Assembly: GCF_042655385.1 (NCBI RefSeq)
Contig: NZ_JBHSMA010000004.1
Location: 186,001-250,000 of the forward strand
DNA length: 64,000 bases
Reading direction: 5' to 3'
Origin: Larkinella bovis
GTDB lineage: Bacteria; Bacteroidota; Bacteroidia; Cytophagales; Spirosomataceae
This document shows positions 53,014 through 61,118 of this stretch, one piece after another. Below the pieces are notes generated by a model. The model was not told the origin of the DNA and did not search any database. It saw only the letters and a list, made by a program, of their open reading frames with translations. Position 1 is the first letter of the stretch. Every line of letters starts with the position of its first letter. The position numbers and the translations under genes are program-made.

Positions 53014-53541
53014 ATGCTGACCATTAAAGACAAAACGTTCGTCCCGTTTATCGATCAAAACAAGCTGAAAAACCGGATTGTTCAGTTGGCCAGCCAGATC
53101 AATCAGGACTACCGCGACAAAGAACCGCTGCTGGTGGTGGTGCTCAACGGCGCCTTCATTTTTGCCGCCGAATTGATGACGCACCTGACCATTCCATGCC
53201 GGGTTACGTTTATTCGGGTCAGTTCGTATCAGCAAACCGCGTCGACCGGCGTTGTCCGGGAAGTGCTCGGTTTAGGCGAATCGCTGGCCGGGCAGGATGT
53301 CATTTTGATTGAGGATATTATCGATACCGGTTTGACGATTCAGGAGGTTTCGCGCCAGCTGGCCGATCAGCAACCGGCCTCGCTCGAAATCGCCACCATG
53401 CTCTTTAAGCCGGAAGCGTTGAAAGTCGAAGTTGCCGTCAAATACGTCGGTTTTGAAATCGAAAACCAGTTTGTGGTGGGTTACGGGCTGGATTACGACG
53501 GTTTGGGGCGCAATGCGCAGGAAATCTTCGTGCTGGCTTAA
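53014..53541 (+). CDS. hpt: Hypoxanthine phosphoribosyltransferase
   Basis: A 175-residue purine salvage enzyme from ATG 53014 (MLTIKDKTFVPFIDQNKLKN). The PRPP loop is VILIEDIIDTGLTI, preceded by the flexible-loop region VSSYQQTAS; LVVVLNGAFIFAAELM is the usual N-terminal strand-helix. It converts hypoxanthine or guanine with PRPP to IMP or GMP. Its stop codon shares the palindrome TTAA with the stop of the convergent nuoD. Confidence 0.95.
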   Translation: MLTIKDKTFVPFIDQNKLKNRIVQLASQINQDYRDKEPLLVVVLNGAFIFAAELMTHLTIPCRVTFIRVSSYQQTASTGVVREVLGLGESLAGQDVILIEDIIDTGLTIQEVSRQLADQQPASLEIATMLFKPEALKVEVAVKYVGFEIENQFVVGYGLDYDGLGRNAQEIFVLA

Positions 53542-54773
53542 CGATCCACTTCGCCCATGACCACGTCGATGGAGCCAATAATGGCGACCAGATCGGCAAT
53601 CATGGCCCCTTTCGAAATCTCGCTGATCACCGACAGGTTGTGGTAGGAACACGAGCGCGCCCGGCAGCGGAACGGCACATCCGACCGCCCGTCGGCCCGG
53701 AAAAAGAAGCCCAGCTCCCCTTTCGGAATTTCACCCCGGATGTAAAACTCCTGCGCTTTCGGCCGGATTTTCTTCGGCACAAGGGCCTGCGGATCAAAAT
53801 CCCGGGTTCGCTTCAGATCGCCCGTCAGTTGCACCAGGCATTGTTCGGCAATTTTCACCGACTCCCAGCATTCCAGCACCCGCACGTAGTTGCGGTCCCA
53901 GCAGTCGCCCAGCGTCCCGACGGTCCCTTCGCCAATCGGAATGTCGAAATCCAGTTCGGGATACACCGAATAGCCATCGACCCGGCGTAAATCGTACCGC
54001 AGGCCCGACGCCCGCAAAACCGGCCCCGTGCAGCCGTAATTGATAGCGACGGACAATGGTAACACGCCCACGTTAGCCGTCCGCTTCACGAAAATCTTGT
54101 TTTCAGAAACGAGTTGCTGCATCTCCAGCAACTTCGGTTTCAGGTATTTCAGAAACTCCGCACACCGCTCCTCGAAGCCGATCGGCAGGTCATAATACAA
54201 ACCGCCAATCCAGATGTAGTTATAGAGCATTCGTGCCCCGCTGACCCATTCGAGCATCCGTTGCAGGTGTTCGCGGTCGCGCATCATCCACAGAAAGGGC
54301 GTGTAAGCCCCAATATCCAGCGCGTAGGTCCCAATGGCGACAAAGTGCGACGCCAGCCGGTTTAGCTCAGCTACCAGCACCCGAATGTATTCAATCCGCC
54401 GACCGTCGGGGCGACTCAGCAGGTCCTTGTCGATGCCCAGCATCCGCTCCACGCCCATGCAGAACACATGTTCGCTGTTCATGGCCGCCATGTAATCCAG
54501 CCGGTCGACAAACGGCAGCGTCTGGTTAAACGGCATGGACTCGGCGTGTTTTTCGAAACAGCGGTGCAGATAGCCCAGGTGCGGCACCACATCGACAATG
54601 ATCTCGCCATCCGTAACGATTTCCAGTCGCAGCACGCCGTGGGTCGACGGGTGTTGCGGCCCCATGTTCAGGATCATCTTCCCGGCGCCCAGCGAATCGA
54701 GCGTATATTTATTCGGCTCGGACGCCTGAAACAGGCCGGGCTGGTATTCGTATTGAACGGTTTGCGTGGTCAT
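53538..54773 (-). CDS. nuoD: NADH-quinone oxidoreductase subunit D (isolated gene)
   Basis: A 411-residue 49-kDa-type complex I subunit. Motifs: LNMGPQHPSTHGVLRLEIVT with both quinone-pocket histidines, HLGYLHRCFEKHAE, RLDYMAAMNSEHVFCMGVER, RVLVAELNRLASHF and the C-terminal DLVAIIGSIDVVMGEVDR. The quinone-binding tyrosine usually found in the NEHxY segment appears as Phe (SEHVF). No other nuo gene is next to it: hpt is convergent and rpmG faces away. It may be a second, diverged copy or the product of a broken-up nuo operon. Confidence 0.95.
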   Translation of the reverse strand: MTTQTVQYEYQPGLFQASEPNKYTLDSLGAGKMILNMGPQHPSTHGVLRLEIVTDGEIIVDVVPHLGYLHRCFEKHAESMPFNQTLPFVDRLDYMAAMNSEHVFCMGVERMLGIDKDLLSRPDGRRIEYIRVLVAELNRLASHFVAIGTYALDIGAYTPFLWMMRDREHLQRMLEWVSGARMLYNYIWIGGLYYDLPIGFEERCAEFLKYLKPKLLEMQQLVSENKIFVKRTANVGVLPLSVAINYGCTGPVLRASGLRYDLRRVDGYSVYPELDFDIPIGEGTVGTLGDCWDRNYVRVLECWESVKIAEQCLVQLTGDLKRTRDFDPQALVPKKIRPKAQEFYIRGEIPKGELGFFFRADGRSDVPFRCRARSCSYHNLSVISEISKGAMIADLVAIIGSIDVVMGEVDR

Positions 54774-54815
54774 CGTAAGCCAAAGGTCGGAAGCGGGCGG
54801 GCAAAAATCAAATCC

Positions 54816-54924
54816 GGTTTACGGTCTACGGTTTTCCGTTTTCAGTACACAAGAACCGGTGGGTGAGCAGCAAACCCGATGGCGCGAAACCGCACCGTAA
54901 ACCAGAAACCGTAAACCGTAAACT
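54816..54924. repeat. Imperfect inverted repeat upstream of rpmG
   Basis: ggtttacggtctacggtttt (54816-54835) is nearly complementary to gaaaccgtaaaccgtaaac (54905-54923), with one bulge and one G-U pair. The word ccgtaaac recurs. It lies in the 250-base space between the divergent nuoD and rpmG, far from the rpmG promoter, and looks like a degenerate intergenic repeat. Confidence 0.5.
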
Positions 54925-54964
54925 GTTTCCGCAGGCTTTTTCGCAATTATTTCACAACCAACCG

Positions 54965-54995
54965 TTGTGGTTCTTAAGACTTTATCTTACCTTTG
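54965..54995 (+). promoter_or_regulatory. Promoter of rpmG-DUF4295
   Basis: TTG (54965-54967), 20 bases, TACCTTTG (54988-54995), 28 bases before the rpmG ATG. Full consensus. Confidence 0.78.
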
Positions 54996-55023
54996 CGTTC
55001 CTGTTTGAGAAAAATTTACAGCA

Positions 55024-55206
55024 ATGGCTAAGAAAGGCAATAGAATTCAGGTAATTCTGGAGTGCACGGAGCAGAAGGACACGAATATTCCGGGGACTTC
55101 CCGCTACATCACGACCAAAAACCGCAAGAATACGCCGAGCCGGATCGAACTGAAAAAGTACAATCCGAACTTGAAACGCGTAACCGTTCACAAAGAAATT
55201 AAATAA
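55024..55206 (+). CDS. rpmG: 50S ribosomal protein L33
   Basis: A 60-residue L33 (MAKKGNRIQVILECTEQKDT, then RYITTKNRKNTPSRIELKKY). It lacks the CxxC zinc pairs of the zinc-binding form, having only one Cys, so it is the zinc-free type. In Bacteroidota rpmB usually precedes it; rpmB is absent here, since a promoter directly precedes rpmG. DUF4295 follows after 33 bases. Confidence 0.97.
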   Translation: MAKKGNRIQVILECTEQKDTNIPGTSRYITTKNRKNTPSRIELKKYNPNLKRVTVHKEIK

Positions 55207-55239
55207 TCGTAACTGCGGGACTGCTCCCGACGATCCAAG

Positions 55240-55395
55240 ATGGCAAAGAAAGTAGTTGCAACCCTGAAGAAGGAAGGTGGCGGTAAGAACTTCGCAAAGA
55301 TTATCAAAGCCGTAAAATCACCGAAAACCGGTGCATACACCTTTAGAGAAGAAATGGTCCCGCTGGAAGAAGTACAAGCGGCTCTGAAGAGCTAG
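55240..55395 (+). CDS. DUF4295 family small protein
   Basis: A 51-residue very basic protein (MAKKVVATLKKEGGGKNFAK, then IKAVKSPKTGAYTFREEMVP). It matches the DUF4295 family that sits between L33 and FtsY across Bacteroidota. Recent ribosome structures have assigned small phylum-specific proteins of this kind to the large subunit, and a ribosomal role is plausible, but that is inference here. It is followed by a strong terminator. Confidence 0.93.
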   Translation: MAKKVVATLKKEGGGKNFAKIIKAVKSPKTGAYTFREEMVPLEEVQAALKS

Positions 55396-55418
55396 TCTTT
55401 CAGTACGTATGCTAATTC

Positions 55419-55455
55419 AAAGTCCCTCGGTCCTCGGTGGGACTTTTTTGTTTTT
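55419..55455 (+). terminator. Terminator after rpmG-DUF4295
   Basis: aaagtccc (55419-55426) pairs perfectly with gggacttt (55439-55446), followed by ttt g ttttt. A full -7 match (TATCTTTG, 55455-55462) for ftsY follows at once, though without a clear TTTG at -33. Confidence 0.88.
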
Positions 55456-55532
55456 ATCTTTGTTCGAGACAAAAGGCCCGGTTCTGAAACCGTCGCCTTA
55501 TCCTCTACCATCAAAAGTCTAACGTCTACACA

Positions 55533-56492
55533 ATGGGTCTGTTTGATTTTTTCTCGAAGGAAAAAAAAGAATCACTCGATAAGGGACTGGAGAAGTCCAA
55601 AGAAAGTTTTTTCTCGAAACTCAACCGTGCGGTCGTCGGCAAATCAACCGTTGACGATGAGGTGCTCGACGAGCTGGAAGAAGTCCTGATTACCTCTGAT
55701 GTAGGCGTAGGCACAACCGTTAAGATTATCCGGCGCATCGAAGAACGCGTCGCCCGCGATAAATACGTTAACACCAACGAACTGGATCGCATTCTGCGGG
55801 AAGAAATTGCGGCTTTACTGTCCGAAAACAAATCCATTGATGTCGACGATGATTTTGCCCTGCCCGCCGGAAAAAAACCGTATGTCATCATGGTGGTCGG
55901 CGTCAACGGGGTTGGTAAAACCACTACCATTGGTAAACTGGCCGCGCAGTATCATAAACGGGGCAAGAAAGTGGTGCTGGGCGCGGGTGACACCTTCCGG
56001 GCGGCTGCGGTTTCGCAACTGAAGCTCTGGGGCCAGCGCGTGGGTGTTCCGGTGATCGATCACGGGATGAATACCGATCCCTCGGCGGTGGCTTTCGATG
56101 CCGTTAAAAAAGCCGTGGAGATGAACGCAGACGTGGTAATTATCGACACGGCGGGGCGGCTGCATACCAAAGTGAACCTGATGAACGAGCTGTCAAAAAT
56201 CAAACGGGTCGTGCAGAAATTCCTGCCCGAAGCTCCGCACGAAGTCCTGCTCGTCCTCGACGGTTCCACGGGCCAAAACGCCTTCATTCAGGCGACGGAA
56301 TTTACGAAAGCTACGGACGTAACGGCCCTGGCCATCACAAAACTGGACGGAACGGCCAAAGGCGGTGTCGTCATCGGCATTTCGGATCAGTTCAAGATCC
56401 CGGTCAAATACATTGGTGTCGGCGAGAAAATCGACGATTTGCAAACGTTCAGCAAGATGGAATTTGTCGATTCTTTTTTTAAGAAAGTGTAA
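55533..56492 (+). CDS. ftsY: Signal recognition particle receptor FtsY
   Basis: A 319-residue SRP GTPase. The short N-terminal amphipathic region (MGLFDFFSKEKKESLDKGLE) replaces the long acidic A domain of E. coli. The N domain spans about residues 25-105. G domain: G1 GVNGVGKTT (123-131), DTFRAAA, G3 DTAGR, G4 TKLDG and closing GVGEKIDDLQTF. It docks ribosome-SRP complexes at the Sec translocon. Confidence 0.98.
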   Translation: MGLFDFFSKEKKESLDKGLEKSKESFFSKLNRAVVGKSTVDDEVLDELEEVLITSDVGVGTTVKIIRRIEERVARDKYVNTNELDRILREEIAALLSENKSIDVDDDFALPAGKKPYVIMVVGVNGVGKTTTIGKLAAQYHKRGKKVVLGAGDTFRAAAVSQLKLWGQRVGVPVIDHGMNTDPSAVAFDAVKKAVEMNADVVIIDTAGRLHTKVNLMNELSKIKRVVQKFLPEAPHEVLLVLDGSTGQNAFIQATEFTKATDVTALAITKLDGTAKGGVVIGISDQFKIPVKYIGVGEKIDDLQTFSKMEFVDSFFKKV

Positions 56493-56531
56493 AAAATAAT
56501 TCTCAAATTCCACCGGTTAAGTTCATATATA

Positions 56532-57014
56532 ATGACTGGTAATGGAAATAAACCTGCTAATTGCTTTCCCTTCTGGGCAGTCTGGGTCGTTGTAACGGCT
56601 TTTACAATCGCTTGCAAAACCAGCCCGGCCCGGAAACCGCTGCAGGGCATCTGCGGTACGGTTATTTTTAAATCGGGCAACCACATGCCCGGCCCCGACC
56701 GGCCGCAGCCGAAAGGCCAGCCGGTGGTTCGCGAGGTATTGATTTATGAATTAACCAAAACCGACCAGACCGAACCAACGGAAGACGGTTTTTACGCCCG
56801 CGTCAAAACCCGGCTCGTTAAAAAAGTCAAATCCAACCCGGACGGCACATTCTATGTCAGCCTCCCCGCGGGTACCTACTCGGTTTTCGTGCAGGAGGAA
56901 AAGGGTTTATACGCCAACCTGTTCGACGGCGACAATAACATTTTCCCGGTAACGGTCGAGAAAAACCGCCAATCCACGATCACGTTTGAAATTACGTATC
57001 AGGCGGTATATTAA
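56532..57014 (+). CDS. Lipoprotein with carboxypeptidase-regulatory-like fold
   Basis: A 160-residue protein with a membrane-targeting segment (FWAVWVVVTAFTIAC) ending in a lipobox Cys28. The remainder is beta-rich: GICGTVIFKSGNHMPGPDRP, then REVLIYELTK, then SNPDGTFYVSLPAGTYSVFV, the shape of a carboxypeptidase-regulatory-like (SpaA/TTR type) domain. It is 39 bases after ftsY. The next gene, a membrane protein, follows at once. Function unknown. Confidence 0.7.
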   Translation: MTGNGNKPANCFPFWAVWVVVTAFTIACKTSPARKPLQGICGTVIFKSGNHMPGPDRPQPKGQPVVREVLIYELTKTDQTEPTEDGFYARVKTRLVKKVKSNPDGTFYVSLPAGTYSVFVQEEKGLYANLFDGDNNIFPVTVEKNRQSTITFEITYQAVY

Positions 57015-57020
57015 CCGGCT

Positions 57021-57671
57021 ATGAACGTATTGAACACCTTTCTGATCACCACGGCCGTTCTGTTTCCCTTCGGCTGGGTTATCTACCGATTGATCCGGTA
57101 TCCGGCGAAAGCCTGGGGTGAAGAGTCCCCGCTATCGATCAAAGTAGTGTACGAAGTCACGAAACGGGAATACTTTACGCGTTTCGACTTTCTGTTTTTG
57201 ATCTTTTTCGTACCGATGAATGTACTCGGTCTGTATGCCTGCCTATTCGTACTGTTACCGGCGATCCAGGTCTACTGGCAAGGAATTATTGCAGCCGGCG
57301 GTCTGGCTGTTTTTACCTACACCTTATGGTGGTGCGTCCGCCTTTTCCAACTGGAATCCCAATACTGGCTGATTACCAAAGGAAAGACGATCACTCTGGA
57401 CCCAACCGACCAAAGTATAGAAATCACGACGGAGGATGAAACCGTACGGATCACAGCGGATTATCTCGACAAAATTGAAAAACATTACCCAGGCCTTTCG
57501 TCGGGCAAAATGGTCGCTGGTTACGCGTATTTCATCTTCCAATTAAAGAACGGGCAGCCCGTTTACCTGAATGACAATAGAAGTTTTCTTCCGTATGTGA
57601 TGGAGGCCTACTTCAAAACCGTCCCGATCCGGCGGGTCCCGCATAAAATTCCGTGGATAATTGCGCCATAA
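57021..57671 (+). CDS. Membrane protein of unknown function
   Basis: A 216-residue protein with an N-terminal helix (FLITTAVLFPFGWVIYRLI), two further helices (FDFLFLIFFVPMNVLGLYAC and IQVYWQGIIAAGGLAVFTYT) and a soluble C-terminal part of PH-like pattern (KGKTITLDPTDQSIEITTED). No family recognised. It starts six bases after the lipoprotein gene and is probably cotranscribed with it. Confidence 0.7.
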   Translation: MNVLNTFLITTAVLFPFGWVIYRLIRYPAKAWGEESPLSIKVVYEVTKREYFTRFDFLFLIFFVPMNVLGLYACLFVLLPAIQVYWQGIIAAGGLAVFTYTLWWCVRLFQLESQYWLITKGKTITLDPTDQSIEITTEDETVRITADYLDKIEKHYPGLSSGKMVAGYAYFIFQLKNGQPVYLNDNRSFLPYVMEAYFKTVPIRRVPHKIPWIIAP

Positions 57672-57763
57672 CTTTCTCCTGAATTGTACTTTTCCGAACT
57701 TTGCAAAAATTCCCGGTGTTGCGTCAGGACGGTCATCGCCTTGGAGCTTAGCATTTTACTATT

Positions 57764-59074
57764 TTGAAAACAAAAGGATTACGTTCGAATAAAATCAATA
57801 TTGTCACGCTGGGTTGTTCCAAAAATCTGGTCGACTCCGAAGTGCTTTTTACCCAACTCAAAGGCAACGGTTACAACGTTTCACACGAATCGAAGAAAGA
57901 CGATGCCAATATTGTCGTCATCAACACCTGCGGTTTTATCGATAACGCGAAGGAAGAATCGATCAACACCATTCTGCGCTACGTCGATGCCAAGGATGCT
58001 GGTGTGGTCGATAAAGTCTATGTAACGGGCTGCCTGTCACACCGCTACAAGGATGAACTGGAGGTTGAAATTCCGATGGTCGATGCCTGGTTTGGCACCA
58101 ACGAATTACCGCGTCTGCTCAAAACGCTGAAAGCCGATTACAAGCACGAACTGGTAGGCGAACGGCTTCTAACAACCCCGGCCCATTTTGCGTACCTGAA
58201 AATTGCCGAAGGCTGCGACCGCCCCTGTTCGTTCTGCGCCATTCCCCTCATGCGCGGTCACCATGTCTCACGGCCGGCGGAAGAACTGGTGAAAGAAGCC
58301 CAGTCGCTGGCCCGGCGCGGCACGAAAGAACTGATTCTGATTGCCCAGGATCTGACCTATTACGGGTTGGACCTGTATAAAAAACGCACGCTGGCCGACC
58401 TCATCCACCGCCTGGCCGACGTCGAAGGCATCGACTGGATTCGGTTGCAGTACGCCTATCCGTCCGGTTTTCCGATGGACGTCCTGGAGGTGATGCGGGA
58501 GCGGTCGAATGTCTGCAACTACCTCGATATGCCCCTGCAAACCGGCTCGACGGAACTGCTGAAAATCATGCGCCGGGGCATTACCCGCGAAAAAACCGAA
58601 GCCCTCATTCACAGCATCCGTGAGCGGGTGCCGGATATTGCCCTTCGTACCACACTCATCGTTGGCCACCCGGGCGAAACCGAAGCGATGTTTGACGAAA
58701 CCTACGAATTTGTGGAACGGATGCGGTTCGACCGGCTGGGGGCTTTCACCTATTCCCACGAAGACAACACGCATTCGTATAGCATGCCCGACGACATTCC
58801 GGCCGATATCAAGCAGGAACGCGCCGACGCTATTATGGAGCTACAACAGGGCATTTCGTCGGAACTGAATCAGGAAAAGCTCGGCAAAACGTACAAAGTG
58901 CTGTTCGACCGGAAAGAAGGCGGTTTTTTCATTGGCCGTACGGAATTCGACTCGCCCGAAGTGGACAACGAAGTCCTGGTTCCGGCCAGCCAGTATGTGC
59001 GGCCGGGTGACTTTGCCAATGTCCGCATCACGGAGGCCCATGAGTTCGACCTTTACGGCGAAGTCGTTTTGTAA
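57764..59074 (+). CDS. rimO: Ribosomal protein S12 methylthiotransferase RimO
   Basis: A 436-residue radical SAM enzyme. The N-terminal methylthiotransferase cluster uses Cys18 (VTLGCSKN), Cys56 (NTCGFI) and Cys90 (VTGCLSH). The radical SAM cluster uses Cys151, 155 and 158 (CDRPCSFC). The C-terminal TRAM domain begins near GKTYKVLFDRKEGGFFIGR. It adds a methylthio group to the S12 aspartate in KDLPG, present in the rpsL of this window. No in-frame ATG is available at the start: it begins at TTG 57764 (TTG AAA ACA AAA), giving the expected MKTK N-terminus. Confidence 0.96.
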   Translation: MKTKGLRSNKINIVTLGCSKNLVDSEVLFTQLKGNGYNVSHESKKDDANIVVINTCGFIDNAKEESINTILRYVDAKDAGVVDKVYVTGCLSHRYKDELEVEIPMVDAWFGTNELPRLLKTLKADYKHELVGERLLTTPAHFAYLKIAEGCDRPCSFCAIPLMRGHHVSRPAEELVKEAQSLARRGTKELILIAQDLTYYGLDLYKKRTLADLIHRLADVEGIDWIRLQYAYPSGFPMDVLEVMRERSNVCNYLDMPLQTGSTELLKIMRRGITREKTEALIHSIRERVPDIALRTTLIVGHPGETEAMFDETYEFVERMRFDRLGAFTYSHEDNTHSYSMPDDIPADIKQERADAIMELQQGISSELNQEKLGKTYKVLFDRKEGGFFIGRTEFDSPEVDNEVLVPASQYVRPGDFANVRITEAHEFDLYGEVVL

Positions 59075-59144
59075 CAAAAATAGCTAACTCGCTCTCCACC
59101 AAGCCGGTTTTTCAGTATATTTGGAGCCAACCCACCAGAGCGGT

Positions 59145-61103
59145 ATGGCTTCACTCTACCGGTTTATTGCTTTTTTAGGGCTTCTGTTTCCGAGTTTCGT
59201 TCGGGCAGACCAACCGGTTATACCCATTCCGTCCGGCAATCAGTCGCTGATGCTGGACCACGACCTCTGGTTTATTCAGGATACGACGCACCAGCTCACC
59301 ATCGACGCGGTGCTGGGCCCGGAAACGGCTGCCAGGTTCCGGCCCCATCCATCGCCGATTCCTAATTTCGGCTATACCAGCGGCAACCAGCATGCGTACC
59401 CGGCCTGGCTGCGTTTCAAACTCCAGAATCCTTCGAATCAGGTTCAGGCGCTATTTTGCGAGATTGATTTTTTTGCCTTCGACGAGCTGCAACTGTACAT
59501 CACGGACGGCCAGCAGGTTCTTTACACCTCACCGGTCTACGGCTGGAAAACGCCCCTAACGCAGAAAATGGTTTACCACCGGAATTTCTGGTTTCCGTTT
59601 ACGCTGCCCGCCGGGATGGAGGTTACCTGCTACGTCCGGGCCCTCAAAAGCCGGGGGGTGCAGGTGGTTCCGATCACCATCCGTCCCCAGGCAATTCTTG
59701 ATACGTTTGTGCTCCAGGATTATGCTTTCTGGGGGGGCATTTTCGCCGTTTTCCTGTTTGTAACCGTTATTAGTCTGTTTTTTTACCTCACTACGTTTGA
59801 CCGGATTTATGGAAAATACATCCTGTGCGTTCTCGGACTGGGCGGTTATTTCTTTATTAACGACGGTTTTCTCTACCAGTTTTTTTTCGAAGAACAGTTC
59901 CGAATGCCCAACCGAAATGTCTATTTCGTGTTTCCCTTGATGCTGTTTTTCTTCCAGTTGCTGTTTGTCCGCTCATTTCTGTCGCTGGAAAAGACGCCCA
60001 GCCGCCTGTGGCACCGGATTGCAACCGTTGCACTGGTGGGCGGCATTTTCTGCCTAACCTCTTTGCTGGCCGAATGGGTGTTGTACGTTCCACCCGCCGT
60101 GGAACAGGCCCTGATGCGGTTGTTTATCGTTTTCTACTGGCTCCCGATGCCGCTGATCTGGGCGTTTATCGTGATCAACCTGATTCAGAAATACCGGGTT
60201 CAGGAAGCCTGGCTCTATCTGGTGGCCGTCAGCCCGTTTTATGTGCTCAATTTTCTGATCATTCTCTGTAACCTCCGGCTCTTTCCGACGTATGCCTTTC
60301 TGGAAAGCTACGAGAACTACGCCCTGGCGGCCTTGTTCGAGGTCGTCGTGCTAACGTTCGGCCTGGCCTATCGTTACAAACTCATCCGCGACCGCAACGA
60401 ACTGCTCAGCGACGAGCGTAACCAGCAGCAACGTCTGGTGTACGAAGCGCACGTTCAGGCGTTGCAACTCAAAAACGATTCCCTGCAGGAAAAAGAACGC
60501 ATTGCCCGCGATCTTCATGACAATGTGGGGGCGCAGTTATCGTTCATTGTCAACAGCCTGCAGCAGATCGGCCGACAGGCTGAAAAGCAACCGGTTCCGA
60601 ATACCTATCAACTCGCGACGCAACTCCGGTCCATCGTCGATTACACGCGCGAAGCCATCAAAATGCTCCGCGATACAATCTGGGCAATCCACCAGGAAAG
60701 TTTTACGCTGGACGAATTTGAGGAACGCATCAATCACTACGTCGGTCGCTACTTCCAGCAACTGGAACCGCTCCAGGTGACGATTCAGACCGAAGGCCAA
60801 TTGTCCCAACCGCTAACCTCCGTTCAGGCCCTCAACATGTTTCGAATCCTGCAGGAAGCGCTGCACAATGTCGTCAAACACGCCCACGCCACGGAAGTGA
60901 CGGTTTTGCTTCAGGCGAAAGAAGACGGTTCGTTCCAGTTAAGCGTCAGTGACAACGGGACGGGTTTATCCTGGAAACCGACCGACGAGGGTTCCCTGGA
61001 CAATCATTACGGTCTCCGGAATATGAAAAAACGGGCTGAAGAACTCGGCGGCCAGTTCCGGATTTACTCCGATCACGGCACCGTCGTCGAAGTCGCTGTC
61101 TAA
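59145..61103 (+). CDS. 7TMR-DISM sensor histidine kinase (LytS/NarX-type HisKA_3)
   Basis: About 652 residues from ATG 59145 (MASLYRFIAFLGLLFPSFVR, signal). Residues 25-200: the 7TMR-DISM extracellular domain (AYPAWLRFKLQNPSNQVQAL). Residues 205-395: seven membrane helices. Then a coiled coil and the HisKA_3 box ERIARDLHDNVGAQLSF with phospho-His at about 458, and an HATPase domain (EALHNVVKHAHATEV, then VSDNGTG and GLRNMKKRAEELGG). It would phosphorylate a LuxR-type response regulator, but none is adjacent. TATATTTG at 59116-59123 is a -7 match. Confidence 0.93.
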   Translation: MASLYRFIAFLGLLFPSFVRADQPVIPIPSGNQSLMLDHDLWFIQDTTHQLTIDAVLGPETAARFRPHPSPIPNFGYTSGNQHAYPAWLRFKLQNPSNQVQALFCEIDFFAFDELQLYITDGQQVLYTSPVYGWKTPLTQKMVYHRNFWFPFTLPAGMEVTCYVRALKSRGVQVVPITIRPQAILDTFVLQDYAFWGGIFAVFLFVTVISLFFYLTTFDRIYGKYILCVLGLGGYFFINDGFLYQFFFEEQFRMPNRNVYFVFPLMLFFFQLLFVRSFLSLEKTPSRLWHRIATVALVGGIFCLTSLLAEWVLYVPPAVEQALMRLFIVFYWLPMPLIWAFIVINLIQKYRVQEAWLYLVAVSPFYVLNFLIILCNLRLFPTYAFLESYENYALAALFEVVVLTFGLAYRYKLIRDRNELLSDERNQQQRLVYEAHVQALQLKNDSLQEKERIARDLHDNVGAQLSFIVNSLQQIGRQAEKQPVPNTYQLATQLRSIVDYTREAIKMLRDTIWAIHQESFTLDEFEERINHYVGRYFQQLEPLQVTIQTEGQLSQPLTSVQALNMFRILQEALHNVVKHAHATEVTVLLQAKEDGSFQLSVSDNGTGLSWKPTDEGSLDNHYGLRNMKKRAEELGGQFRIYSDHGTVVEVAV

Positions 61104-61118
61104 CCTACCGCCGGTACG

